A stretch of 64,000 nt of DNA from an uncultured Schlesneria sp. (GTDB lineage Bacteria; Planctomycetota; Planctomycetia; Planctomycetales; Planctomycetaceae), in the NCBI GenBank assembly GCA_903871875.1, contig CAIQIR010000047.1, forward strand, positions 1 through 64,000. Direction: 5' to 3'. Of the stretch, positions 47,870 through 56,544 are shown piece by piece; positions within the stretch are counted from its first letter, which is position 1, and every line of letters starts with the position of its first letter. Position numbers and translations under genes: made by a program. The notes below the pieces were generated by a model. It did no database searches, was not told the DNA's origin, and saw nothing but the letters and a program-made list of their open reading frames with translations.

Positions 47870-49060
47870 TCAGTGTGTTCCCGATGGCGGAGGCGCATTT
47901 GTGCTGTCGCGAGTGTCGAACAGCTTGTCAAACAGTCGATTGAGCACCAGTTGTGCGACCGGTTTCGATGCCTTGACGTAAATCGACAACCAGCTTCCGC
48001 GGCAACCGAGCCGCTGTTTGAACTCGTCGGCCGTCGCACCGAAGTGCAGCAAATTCACTCCGGGAACCAGAGCCTGCTGCATCATGCGGTAGACTAAGTT
48101 GAAATACAGGTTCGTCTCGCGATTGATCGAATAGTCGAGTCCCACGACAAGCAGCGAGTACTGGTGGCCGCTCGCCAGGCCGCAACAGAATCCGACAATG
48201 CGTTCGTTTTGTCGCGCGAAGGTGAAATACGATTCGTCAGGGAATTGACGAGCCAGTTCCTGAAAAAAGCGGATCGGTTTGCACTCCAGACGGACTTTGG
48301 CCTGGTCCAATACGTTTAAATACAACTGATAAACTTCAGGAGTAAAATAGCGATCGGCTCCGTCGCGGCCTCGGATCTGTTCACAGGTCAGCCCCGCGTC
48401 GTCGAACCGGCGCAGAGTTCTACGAATGCGCCATCGTGTATCGCCTTTCAGAGTGGCAAGGTAATCTGTAAACGAGGCGAATTCCCCGTGTAGCTCGTAA
48501 TTGTAGCTGCTTCGCGCTTTGCGAAAGCCATAACGAATCAGCCCATCCAATTTCATGGCGAGCGCCGGCGAGAACTGCTGGAACGAGATCAAACGGACAC
48601 CGATCTGTCGGGCGATTCCCATCGCCGTTTCGTTGAGGCTCGCAAGAATTCGATCATGATCCGCTCGATCATCCATGGCCAGATAACAAGCGGCACTACT
48701 GAGCGGGAGCCCGCAGAACAGCATCTGGAATTGGAAGAAACGCGGCCAGATACAGCGGATATTGGCGACAAATTTCTGGATGAGGGGAGGTGCCATCATC
48801 GCGACATCAACGCGGTATCGAGAAAAGCAGGCCACGGCGACTGGCTGATCGCTTTCGTCGCGGATCACGGCATACCAAAACTGTGAGTCGGCGGCGAACG
48901 ATAGTTCCACGACTTTGAGAAACCGTGGGTCGAGGTACATGTTCGCAGAGCGACAGCAGACGGCTCGCCATTCGTCGGCATTCACATCGTCGATCGAGCG
49001 GAACAGTTGGCAGGGATATGGGGGCGGTGAATGCAATAGACACCCAGTGATGAAATTCAC
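47870..49060 (-). CDS. FemAB-like GNAT acetyltransferase (BioF2-type domain)
   Basis: A 396-residue protein with a C-terminal GNAT domain of the FemAB/BioF2-like type (Acetyltransf_6), at about 165-340. Recognisable parts are 'FTDYLATLKGDTRWRIRRTL', then 'ELARQFPDESYFTFARQNER' with IVGFCCGLASGHQYSLLVVG, and 'NLYFNLVYRMMQQALVPGVN'. Relatives transfer acyl or aminoacyl groups in polysaccharide, peptidoglycan or lipid modification. The start is a GTG at 49060 with a weak ribosome site and could be further inside. It is flanked on both sides by gene debris, so it may belong to a mobile or hypervariable spot. Confidence 0.85.
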   Translation of the reverse strand: MNFITGCLLHSPPPYPCQLFRSIDDVNADEWRAVCCRSANMYLDPRFLKVVELSFAADSQFWYAVIRDESDQPVAVACFSRYRVDVAMMAPPLIQKFVANIRCIWPRFFQFQMLFCGLPLSSAACYLAMDDRADHDRILASLNETAMGIARQIGVRLISFQQFSPALAMKLDGLIRYGFRKARSSYNYELHGEFASFTDYLATLKGDTRWRIRRTLRRFDDAGLTCEQIRGRDGADRYFTPEVYQLYLNVLDQAKVRLECKPIRFFQELARQFPDESYFTFARQNERIVGFCCGLASGHQYSLLVVGLDYSINRETNLYFNLVYRMMQQALVPGVNLLHFGATADEFKQRLGCRGSWLSIYVKASKPVAQLVLNRLFDKLFDTRDSTNAPPPSGTH

Positions 49061-49165
49061 TCCGAGGCGAACGACTCCGAAAGACAGGACCGCCTCAGAC
49101 AGAGTTTTTCAGAGCATCCCATGAGAGTTGTGACAGGTCAATCACACCTGAGTCGCCGTATCGGG

Positions 49166-49430
49166 TGAAGTGGACCCCGTTTTTCGGACCACCGGGATAG
49201 ATGGAAAACGGCATTGAGAAGGTGAAAACAAGAAGCATCGTGGCGATGCCATGATCGGAGACAGAACGATGCCTCGGCAGCGGCGGATATTTGATGGAGC
49301 CTTAAAGGCGAAGGTGGCTTTGGATGCGATTCGTGGTCTGAAGACGGTGAGCGAATTGGCATCGCAACACAAGGTTTCCCCGGCACGCGACACCTTCATG
49401 ACGGATACTCCATCTGGGAGTCTGTCGTGA
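49166..49430 (+). mobile_element. IS3-family insertion sequence remnant (left end and start of orfA)
   Basis: From 49166 the sequence TGAAGTGGACCCCGTTTTTC looks like an IS3-group terminal repeat. At 49269 an ATG opens a frame beginning MPRQRRIFDGALKAKVALDA and continuing IRGLKTVSELASQHKVSP, the classic first helix-turn-helix of IS3-family orfA. Similarity ends at about 49383 and the frame stops at 49428. No orfB, no DDE domain and no right end are present, so the element is dead. A group II intron reverse-transcriptase fragment begins about 100 bases further on. Confidence 0.8.
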
Positions 49431-49539
49431 TGTCGGAAACGGTCAAGCGGAATTCAGTTCGCTGCGTAAGTGTGGAATTTCCATTACCTGGTGAAAGTCC
49501 TGGGCCAAAGAGAACGCCTCTCAGTCGGTACTGGTCCAG

Positions 49540-49727
49540 ACTCAGAGCGAGAATGCATTTACGAAGAGGACTTTCTGGATTTCAGTTACGACTTTCGTCC
49601 TGGACGAAGCTGTCACCGGGCCTTGGACGTACTCAGCGTGGACATCGCGAGGCAGAAAGTGAGTTGGAACTTGGATGCGGACATTCGCGACTGCTTTGCC
49701 AACATCATCCGCGTCGATTTTCATTGA
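49540..49727 (+). pseudogene. Fragment of a group II intron reverse transcriptase/maturase
   Basis: In the frame ending at 49727 the stretch 'IYEEDFLDFSYDFRPGRSCH' continues RALDVLSVDIARQKVSWNLD and then ADIRDCFANI. This is the RT block around the conserved FRPGR and the first catalytic aspartate of group II intron reverse transcriptases (LtrA type). Similarity stops near 49713 and a stop codon follows. The YADD box, maturase domain and upstream RT blocks are missing. I could not find an intron domain V nearby. Confidence 0.8.
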
Positions 49728-50322
49728 GATCAGATGAATCGACGATGGCGGTCCTTGCTTGTGCCGTACTGGAAGACGTCTGCGACATCCCCGATCTGCG
49801 GAACGCATCCAGTCACTTGGCACTTTACTGGCACCAAATTGACCAGAAACGGCACTCAATCGTACAAAAGTCTGGAATTTCAATACCACAAAAAAAGTCA
49901 CAACACGTTACATAAAAACGAGATGTGATACGCAAAGAATCTATCCGATTGAACTACGGGTGCTGTTCGTCGTCACAGAGGCATCTCTGTAATGCGGAAT
50001 TCCAGAGCGAAAGTCCTGCCAGAAAAATTTCAATTGGCGTCCTCTTGCCCCCCATGCAAAAGTCACCATTCGCAGCGACCGGCATTAAAAATTGCGAACG
50101 TGGCTTCCGGTGGCGGCCGAAGCTACAATCGTGAACCGAATGGGGAGTCCCGTGACCGACCATGAAACGCCCCGGATTGACCGGTCTGTGGCTTTATAAC
50201 AGGCGGCACACCTGATCCTGTCGGGGGCTTTCCCTGCTGGCCTGCAACACAAGCCTCCCTGTGACGTCGGTCGCACCAGAATTTGATGCAAGCGTTCCTG
50301 AATTGCTCTGTGAAAGTTGACT
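49728..50322. other. Spacer between intron remnant and trpB
   Basis: About 600 bases. The first part, to about 49920, is probably further decayed mobile DNA; the rest should hold the trpB promoter. No terminator-type hairpin, T-box or clear trp leader was seen. Confidence 0.4.
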
Positions 50323-51564
50323 ATGTCCGTTGCTTCGCCCGCTTCTCCGTCCTCATCATTGATCAAGGCCACTTCGCACGTTCCCGATGCGGAGGGGCGT
50401 TTCGGCGAATTTGGTCGGCGGTTCGTCCCCGAAACGTTGATGCATGCTCTGGAAGAATTGACGGTCGAGTATGCCAAAGCCAAGGCCGATCCGGCGTTTC
50501 ATCAGCAACTCGACGGATTGATGCGAACATTCGTCGGTCGACCCAATCCGCTGTATTTCGCCGAGCGGTTGACCAAAGAATGCGGCGGGGCGCAGATTTA
50601 CTTCAAGCGAGAAGATCTGAACCATACGGGCGCTCACAAAATCAATAATACGATTGGTCAAACGTTGCTGACCCTGCGGATGGGTAAGACTCGTGTGATC
50701 GCCGAAACAGGTGCCGGCCAGCACGGTGTCGCAACCGCCACGGCCTGTGCCCGGTTCGGACTTCCTTGTGTCGTGTATATGGGCGAGGAAGACATCCGAC
50801 GCCAGAAGCTGAATGTGTTCATCATGCGCACGATGGGTGCTGAAGTTCGCCCGGTGACCAGCGGCTCGCGAACCCTTCGTGACGCGATCAATGAAGCGAT
50901 GCGAGACTGGATGGCGTCGGTCGAGGACACGCACTACATCCTGGGATCAGTCGTCGGACCGCATCCGTTCCCCATGATTGTCCGCGATTTCCAGTCGGTG
51001 ATTGGCAAAGAAACGCGTGAACAATGCCTGACAACAACCGGCCGGCTGCCCACCGAAGTAGTCGCGTGCGTCGGCGGTGGTTCGAATTCCGCCGGGATGT
51101 TCTATCCGTTTGTCGACGATATCGCCGTCGAATTGACGGGTGTCGAGGCGGGCGGTCGAGGTCCCAAGCCGGGCGATCATGCCAGTACGTTGACTCACGG
51201 AAACAAAGGCATCCTGCACGGAACATACAGTTACGTCCTGCAGGATGAAGATGGCCAGACGGCCGATGTGCACTCGATTTCCGCCGGTCTCGATTATCCC
51301 GGCGTCGGCCCCGAGCATGCTTATTGGAAGGACACCGGTCGTGTCCGCTATGTCAGCATTGGCGACCAGCAAGCCCTGGAAACCGTCAGGCATGTTGCTC
51401 GCACCGAGGGAATTCTTCCTGCACTCGAGAGTTCGCACGCCATCGCTTATGCCCTTGATCGAGCCAAACAACGACCGGCCTCGGACATCATCGTGGTCTG
51501 CCTCTCTGGCCGTGGCGATAAAGATGTCAATGAAGTGGCTCGCTTGACAGGTCAAGAGCTTTGA
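50323..51564 (+). CDS. trpB: Tryptophan synthase beta chain
   Basis: PLP enzyme of 413 residues that joins indole and serine to make tryptophan. The PLP lysine is K106 in [10 protein letters not shown], '[20 protein letters not shown]' is the conserved active-site loop, and [11 protein letters not shown] is the phosphate-binding loop. The first 20 residues are an unconserved Ser/Ala-rich extension; homology starts at '[16 protein letters not shown]'. ATG 50323 is preferred to TTG 50317. trpA follows after 59 bases, so alpha and beta subunits are made from one transcript. No other trp genes are in the window. The normal TrpB1-type sequence features suggest it works with TrpA. Confidence 0.97.
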   Translation: MSVASPASPSSSLIKATSHVPDAEGRFGEFGRRFVPETLMHALEELTVEYAKAKADPAFHQQLDGLMRTFVGRPNPLYFAERLTKECGGAQIYFKREDLNHTGAHKINNTIGQTLLTLRMGKTRVIAETGAGQHGVATATACARFGLPCVVYMGEEDIRRQKLNVFIMRTMGAEVRPVTSGSRTLRDAINEAMRDWMASVEDTHYILGSVVGPHPFPMIVRDFQSVIGKETREQCLTTTGRLPTEVVACVGGGSNSAGMFYPFVDDIAVELTGVEAGGRGPKPGDHASTLTHGNKGILHGTYSYVLQDEDGQTADVHSISAGLDYPGVGPEHAYWKDTGRVRYVSIGDQQALETVRHVARTEGILPALESSHAIAYALDRAKQRPASDIIVVCLSGRGDKDVNEVARLTGQEL

Positions 51565-51623
51565 TCGCCGGCTGATCAATGCGTGCCTGACAGAATTTCT
51601 TCCGATCCTCGTGAAAGCTAATC

Positions 51624-52448
51624 GTGCCTGAAGTCTCTCGTATCTCCGCCACATTTTCCGCTTTGAAGTCGTCGCAGCGCATGGCGTTTATGCCGTTTAT
51701 CGCGGCGGGCGACCCCGATCTGGCGACAACTGGCCGTCTGCTGGAAGAATTGTCCCGGTCAGGTGCAGACTTGATCGAGGTCGGCTTTCCGTACAGCGAC
51801 CCGATTGCCGACGGTCCCGTCATTCAAGCCTCGTATACGCGTGCGCTGAACAATCGGGTTAAACTGAAGGACATCTTTACGACGATCGCCGGCGTGAGCA
51901 AGAAGATCTCCGCGCCGCTGGTGGGCATGGTCTCGTACGCGATCATCTTTCGTCATGGAGTTGATGCGTTTGTGAAAGAGGCTCAACATTCCGGGTTTGC
52001 GGGACTGATCGTGCCTGACTTGCCCGGCGACGAAGCGGCCGGTTTTGCGAAATTGATGGCGACACAACAGATGGACCTGATCCAGCTGATCGCTCCCACC
52101 ACTCCGCCCGATCGCGCAGCTAAGATTCTCAAGCAGGCCACAGGGTTTGTCTACTGCATCGCAGTCGCCGGGACAACCGGCGTCAGGAAGGAACTGGCCC
52201 CTCATCTGGCCGAGATGCTCAAGTCGCTTCGCTCACAGACCACATTGCCACTCGCCGTCGGATTCGGCATCAGTGCTGCCGATCAGATCGAACATCTGCG
52301 CGGGCTGGCCGACGGAGTGATCGTGGGCTCAGCCATCGTCAAGCACCTCGAAGCGCTGACGGGAGATCTTTCGAAGACCGACGCGGTCCTGCGACAGATC
52401 GGCGAATTCACTCAATCGCTGGCCAAAGCCGCTCATCGCCAGTCATGA
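51624..52448 (+). CDS. trpA: Tryptophan synthase alpha chain
   Basis: TIM-barrel subunit of 274 residues that cleaves indole-3-glycerol phosphate to indole and glyceraldehyde 3-phosphate. The catalytic acids are E52 and D63 in 'LIEVGFPYSDPIADGP'. The segments 'GFAGLIVPDLPGDEAAGFAK', FVYCIAVAGTTGVR and VGFGISAADQ (phosphate loop) are present. The start is a GTG with GAAAG upstream. Length is normal. It ends the operon and converges, at 44 bases, on the FG-GAP protein gene. Confidence 0.96.
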   Translation: MPEVSRISATFSALKSSQRMAFMPFIAAGDPDLATTGRLLEELSRSGADLIEVGFPYSDPIADGPVIQASYTRALNNRVKLKDIFTTIAGVSKKISAPLVGMVSYAIIFRHGVDAFVKEAQHSGFAGLIVPDLPGDEAAGFAKLMATQQMDLIQLIAPTTPPDRAAKILKQATGFVYCIAVAGTTGVRKELAPHLAEMLKSLRSQTTLPLAVGFGISAADQIEHLRGLADGVIVGSAIVKHLEALTGDLSKTDAVLRQIGEFTQSLAKAAHRQS

Positions 52449-52492
52449 TTCGCCGAGTGCCTGTCAGGACGTCTGAGACCGCGTTTCGGCGA

Positions 52493-54568
52493 TCACTCGG
52501 CCGACCAACCCGGCAACGAAACCGTCGCCTGATAGTTCGAGAAATTGTGCAGTGGATTTCGTGTGGGTCGGTAAGTGCGCTGTGTGCGCGGAGCATCGCT
52601 TTGTGTATAGATCCAAAGTTCAAACGGATCCCAGACAAGCAGTTCGTCGCGAGAATCGCCCGTGACATCCAGCACCATGTAGCACATATCCGGATGCCCG
52701 TCTGCCGGGAACTTCATGACACGGCGACCGCGGCCATCGTAGACACCGCCCTGTTCGACATTGGCTGACACAACGAAGAATTCTTCCGATCCACCGGTCC
52801 AATTCAGCGGTAGAATCGGGCTGCCGTGATTGCACGGTTCGAACTCAAGATAATTTTCGCCCGCTGCGTCATACAGATGGGTAATTCCCTGATTGCCCCA
52901 ATAGTTCATGGTCAGGATTTCGAGCCCCGGCAAATCGTCGCGGAAGTTGGCTACGGTCAGATTCTGCACATGACCAACCCGATGTCGCCGTAGAATTGTG
53001 CCCTTGAGATCGGCGAGATAGAAGCCTTCGTCGCTGGCCGCACACAGCACTTTTGGCTCGGTCGGCGATTCGGGATGAAGATCGACCACGGCCACCGCGT
53101 CAGCATGGTCTTTGACCACCGAATCCAACGACCATCGCTTGGAACCATCGGCGTTAAACATCGAATAACCTACGAACAATTCATCACGGCCATCGCCGTC
53201 GATGTCCTTGGCATAGGGATAGTGGCCAGTCTGACAAGTCCCATGCCAGATCGTTTCCAGCTGCGGAGTGATCGCCCAGAAGTTCGTATAGCGGTCTTTC
53301 AGAATCAGATGGTCGGCTCTTCCAGTTCCTCCCAAATTGGCGAAAAAGAGCGAGTCACCCAGAATGCGAGGGTATTTTGGCGTGGCTTTCGGTCCGGCTA
53401 CGGCTGCGGGCGTGGGAACCTTCTTGCGAATCTTGCCCGTCGCTCCCTCAACTACGATCAATTCCTGATCTTTACAGTAGATGACTTCCGTTAGCCCGTC
53501 ACCATCCAGATCGTGAATCTGCAAAGCGACATCGTTCGTCAAATGATCCTTCCAAGGATCAGGTTCGCCGATCTGCCAGAGAATGGTACCGTCGAGCGTC
53601 ATCGCTGTGAGACAACTGACTTCGCTGAATTGATCTTTCGGGCCGTGATGCTCGATCTGAGCGACCAACACATCGATCTGGCCATCGTGATTTAAATCTC
53701 CAAACCGCAGATTCCGGCCCACACCAAAATCTTTGAACTCGATTTTCTTCCAGAACTTCATGCGAGGCAGTTGAGCTTCGAGCGCCGTCTCTTCCGCCAC
53801 GCGGTGTTGGATTCGCTGATCCGTTACGTGCTTGTCAGCCGACGTCATTTGCACTTGGACCGACTGAAAGCGGGTCAGCCGATTGGCGGTCAATCCGATC
53901 TTGCCTGTTCCATAGGTGCTGTCATCGCACTCGAATAACGGTGACCCGTTCACACGACTTTTGATCTTCGAACCTGTCACCGAAATCTCGGCCAATAATT
54001 CGTCTCCTGGTTTCCAGGCAATATCCTGCTTCGCCAGGGTCTGCTCGAACGGGGTCCGGAACGCGGTTTCGTGCCGAATCATCTTCAGTACGGCCTGTTG
54101 CCCTTCAACTCCGAAGAAGTAATAGCATCGGTCATTCTGATAACGAAAGACGCAGCCGCTACGCGCACCGCCGGCCAATGGCGTGAATCGGACCGATAGG
54201 ACGTAGTCCTGCCACAACGGATCTCCAGCGACGACCATCGGCAGCGTGTGTTTTTCCGATTCCGACGTGTAGCCCTGCAGCAGCGATTTCCGGCCAAGAT
54301 GTTCGACCACTTTCCAGGCACGCTGTGAACCGATGCTCGAACTGTACGCAGTAACGGTCCACGGTCCTTTGGGAGCACATTCGGGCAAGTAGTGATATTC
54401 GGCCCGAGCCCACAACACTTTATTCAACATGCCAGCCGGCAGCTTGTCGAATTCGTCCTGCAACACCACTTCGAGCGATGCATTCGCCTCGGCGGCAACG
54501 AGTTCAATGGCACAATTTGCAAAAGCCATGGTCCCGATCAACACCGACAAAAATAATCGAACCGTCAT
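52493..54568 (-). CDS. Exported FG-GAP/VCBS-type propeller protein
   Basis: A 691-residue exported protein. A signal peptide (LFLSVLIGTMAFANCAIELV) is followed by a concanavalin-like lectin/glucanase-type sandwich at about 35-245, with strands such as 'QDYVLSVRFTPLAGGARSGC' and 'FRYQNDRCYYFFGVEGQQAV', as in DUF1080-like proteins. The C-terminal 400 residues form a beta-propeller with calcium-binding FG-GAP loops: GDLNHDGQIDVLVA, DLDGDGLTEVIYC, DIDGDGRDELFVG and DVTGDSRDELLVW. Rhamnogalacturonan-lyase-like propellers share this loop pattern, but I see no catalytic signature. A surface or periplasmic carbohydrate-related role is inference. It is convergent with trpA. Confidence 0.82.
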   Translation of the reverse strand: MTVRLFLSVLIGTMAFANCAIELVAAEANASLEVVLQDEFDKLPAGMLNKVLWARAEYHYLPECAPKGPWTVTAYSSSIGSQRAWKVVEHLGRKSLLQGYTSESEKHTLPMVVAGDPLWQDYVLSVRFTPLAGGARSGCVFRYQNDRCYYFFGVEGQQAVLKMIRHETAFRTPFEQTLAKQDIAWKPGDELLAEISVTGSKIKSRVNGSPLFECDDSTYGTGKIGLTANRLTRFQSVQVQMTSADKHVTDQRIQHRVAEETALEAQLPRMKFWKKIEFKDFGVGRNLRFGDLNHDGQIDVLVAQIEHHGPKDQFSEVSCLTAMTLDGTILWQIGEPDPWKDHLTNDVALQIHDLDGDGLTEVIYCKDQELIVVEGATGKIRKKVPTPAAVAGPKATPKYPRILGDSLFFANLGGTGRADHLILKDRYTNFWAITPQLETIWHGTCQTGHYPYAKDIDGDGRDELFVGYSMFNADGSKRWSLDSVVKDHADAVAVVDLHPESPTEPKVLCAASDEGFYLADLKGTILRRHRVGHVQNLTVANFRDDLPGLEILTMNYWGNQGITHLYDAAGENYLEFEPCNHGSPILPLNWTGGSEEFFVVSANVEQGGVYDGRGRRVMKFPADGHPDMCYMVLDVTGDSRDELLVWDPFELWIYTQSDAPRTQRTYRPTRNPLHNFSNYQATVSLPGWSAE

Positions 54569-54862
54569 CGTACGAGCCTTTTGCTTTTGCGAAGTCTTCT
54601 GTTTTGATTGTTGGAGACCACGATGGTATCACTCCGCGGAAATGACCTGTACTGACCCCCGACCGATTTTGTGGGACTGGAGGAAACGAAAATGGGCCGC
54701 CGTGACGTCCTGCTCGAATCGAGCCGTGAGCAAGTCATTTTCGCGAGCGACCCAAGAGCCGAATCCCCCGAGTGCCGATTCGATCGTCACCTTCCCAATC
54801 TCCGGTTACGATGCCCACTTGTCTTTTGTAAGTTGACCAGCGATGTCTTGAGGAGCAGGGAA

Positions 54863-56197
54863 TTGACGTCTCATCAATCGTTCTGGTTGCTCGCCGTGGT
54901 GGTGATTGGCAGCCAATTCGCGTACGCCGCGGAAACAATGACCGATTCGGAAGCCGCTAAGGTTCTCATTGGACGGGGCGCAATACTCGATTGGAACGAC
55001 AAGCTTCCCCAGCGTCCGGTCAGTAGTGTCTCGTTTGCAGGGGCCACGGCACCGACGCTGGCGGAACTGCGACTATTGGGTTCGTTCAATGATTTAAGGA
55101 AACTTGAACTGAATCATGTGTCAATCGACGATGCCAGTCTCGACGCGATCGTGGCGCTACCTTACATCACCGATTTGACACTCGAAAATGCCGGGATTAC
55201 GGATGCCGGCGTGAAGAAGATCAAACAACTTCGCGGCTTGTCCCGACTGGTTCTCAACGAGAATCCAATCACCGATGCCGTGGTGAATGAGCTGCTCGAA
55301 CTTCCCGAGTTGATGGAATTAGCGTTAGGTGGAACACGAGTGACCGATGCTGCGGTGGCGCGTTTGGGACAAATCAAAAAACTCACTCGGATTTTTCTCT
55401 GGAAGACGGCTCTCACCGATGCCGGATTGAAAGAACTCGGGCAACTGCATCGCTTGCATTGGCTGTTTGTGGGACAGACGGCGATCACCGACGACGGACT
55501 GAAAATGATCGTTGGCCTGAATGAACTGACGGAACTGAACGTGCGAGAGACTGCTGTCAGTGATGTCGGACTGAAGGAAGTCCGCAAATTGACAACGCTG
55601 ACAAATCTCGACATCGAAGGGACAAAGGTCACCGACGCCGGATTACCCGAATTGCAAACGCTGAAGAAGCTGCACAAATTGTGGGTCGGCGAGACCGCCG
55701 TAACCGATGCCGGTTTGAAGGAAATCGGCCAACACCCGAAACTGATTACTCTGGGACTGCATGCGACAAAGATCTCCGATGCCGGCCTGAAAGAATTGGG
55801 AAGCCTGAGAGTACTGGCTCGCCTGGATCTGCGCGAGACGGGCGTCAGTGGTGCAGGAATTAAACAACTACGCGAGGTTCGCAGCCTGCGGCGGATCGAT
55901 CTTTATGGAAATCGGTCTTTTCAGGACGCCGATCTGCGAGAGATTAAGGACCTGCAGAATCTGACCGAAGTCTGGGTCGGTCAAACCGGGATTACCGATG
56001 CCGGGTTGAAAGAATTGGCTGCCATCAAAGGATTGACTTGGATCCAACTGGAAAAAACGGCCGTCACCGATGCGGGATTAATGGAACTGCGTGGCCTGAG
56101 CCAGTTGTCAAAACTGGAACTGGGAGAAACCCGCGTGACCGAAGCCGGTATCCGCGAGTTGATTCGCGCTTTGCCGCACCTGAAAATCATCAGGTAA
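54863..56197 (+). CDS. Exported leucine-rich-repeat protein
   Basis: A 444-residue LRR protein with an N-terminal signal peptide (SFWLLAVVVIGSQFAYA). It has about 15 repeats of roughly 23-24 residues, each with the pattern L..L.L....ITDAGLKEL, close to the cysteine-less relatives of the SDS22/ribonuclease-inhibitor type. The 'TDAG' position is nearly invariant through the array (for instance ITDAGVKKI, LTDAGLKEL, VTDAGLMEL). The TTG at 54863 is chosen because GGAG lies upstream and the signal peptide follows at once. The frame is open back to 54671, but with no similarity. Such proteins usually bind other proteins; the partner is unknown. Its end overlaps by 8 bases a small convergent gene. 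Confidence 0.88.
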   Translation: MTSHQSFWLLAVVVIGSQFAYAAETMTDSEAAKVLIGRGAILDWNDKLPQRPVSSVSFAGATAPTLAELRLLGSFNDLRKLELNHVSIDDASLDAIVALPYITDLTLENAGITDAGVKKIKQLRGLSRLVLNENPITDAVVNELLELPELMELALGGTRVTDAAVARLGQIKKLTRIFLWKTALTDAGLKELGQLHRLHWLFVGQTAITDDGLKMIVGLNELTELNVRETAVSDVGLKEVRKLTTLTNLDIEGTKVTDAGLPELQTLKKLHKLWVGETAVTDAGLKEIGQHPKLITLGLHATKISDAGLKELGSLRVLARLDLRETGVSGAGIKQLREVRSLRRIDLYGNRSFQDADLREIKDLQNLTEVWVGQTGITDAGLKELAAIKGLTWIQLEKTAVTDAGLMELRGLSQLSKLELGETRVTEAGIRELIRALPHLKIIR

Positions 56198-56378
56198 TCG
56201 TCACTTCGTTCCTGAAGGGAACGGCACAAACGAGACGCGTTCCAACGCGTTTGGCCGCGTCGATTTCGGTCGGGGGAATTTCCTCGAAACCACTTGGACG
56301 ATTGTCGAGAACTGCTGCGAAAAGCGGACGTTTTTTTCCCGCTCCATCGCGCAAATAGAAATGGTGCCGTTTTGCCAC
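56190..56378 (-). CDS. Small hypothetical basic protein
   Basis: A 62-residue protein beginning MAKRHHFYLRDGAGKKRPLF and ending in VCAVPFRNEVTIT. It has balanced codon use and composition, unlike random antisense frames, and one clear start (GTG 56378), since a stop lies seven codons upstream. It has no cysteine motif, signal or membrane helix beyond weak hydrophobic patches. It overlaps the LRR gene tail by 8 bases, tail to tail, and is divergent from the GAF-GGDEF cyclase. Function unknown. The call rests on sequence quality only. Confidence 0.45.
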   Translation of the reverse strand: MAKRHHFYLRDGAGKKRPLFAAVLDNRPSGFEEIPPTEIDAAKRVGTRLVCAVPFRNEVTIT

Positions 56379-56544
56379 ATCACGGACAACTCGATATCAC
56401 CGATCGAATCGCTTCGCTGAATTGACTTTCGCTGAGAAGCCATTGGGAACCAAAAAAACTCCGTTGCCAACTGGTCTCTCTTGGTGTTTAGACTAAGAAT
56501 CACACTGAGTGGTTTCACGCCGGTGCCATCCGCAACTGAGAAAT

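Noticed and set aside
49427-49915. A 162-codon plus-strand frame over the mobile remnants
   Set aside because: It is an out-of-frame reading of the reverse-transcriptase fragment; only the other frame shows the RT motif.
50162-50215. A possible trp leader peptide (17 codons, one Trp) upstream of trpB
   Set aside because: Only a single Trp codon, no ribosome site and no attenuator hairpin with T-run.
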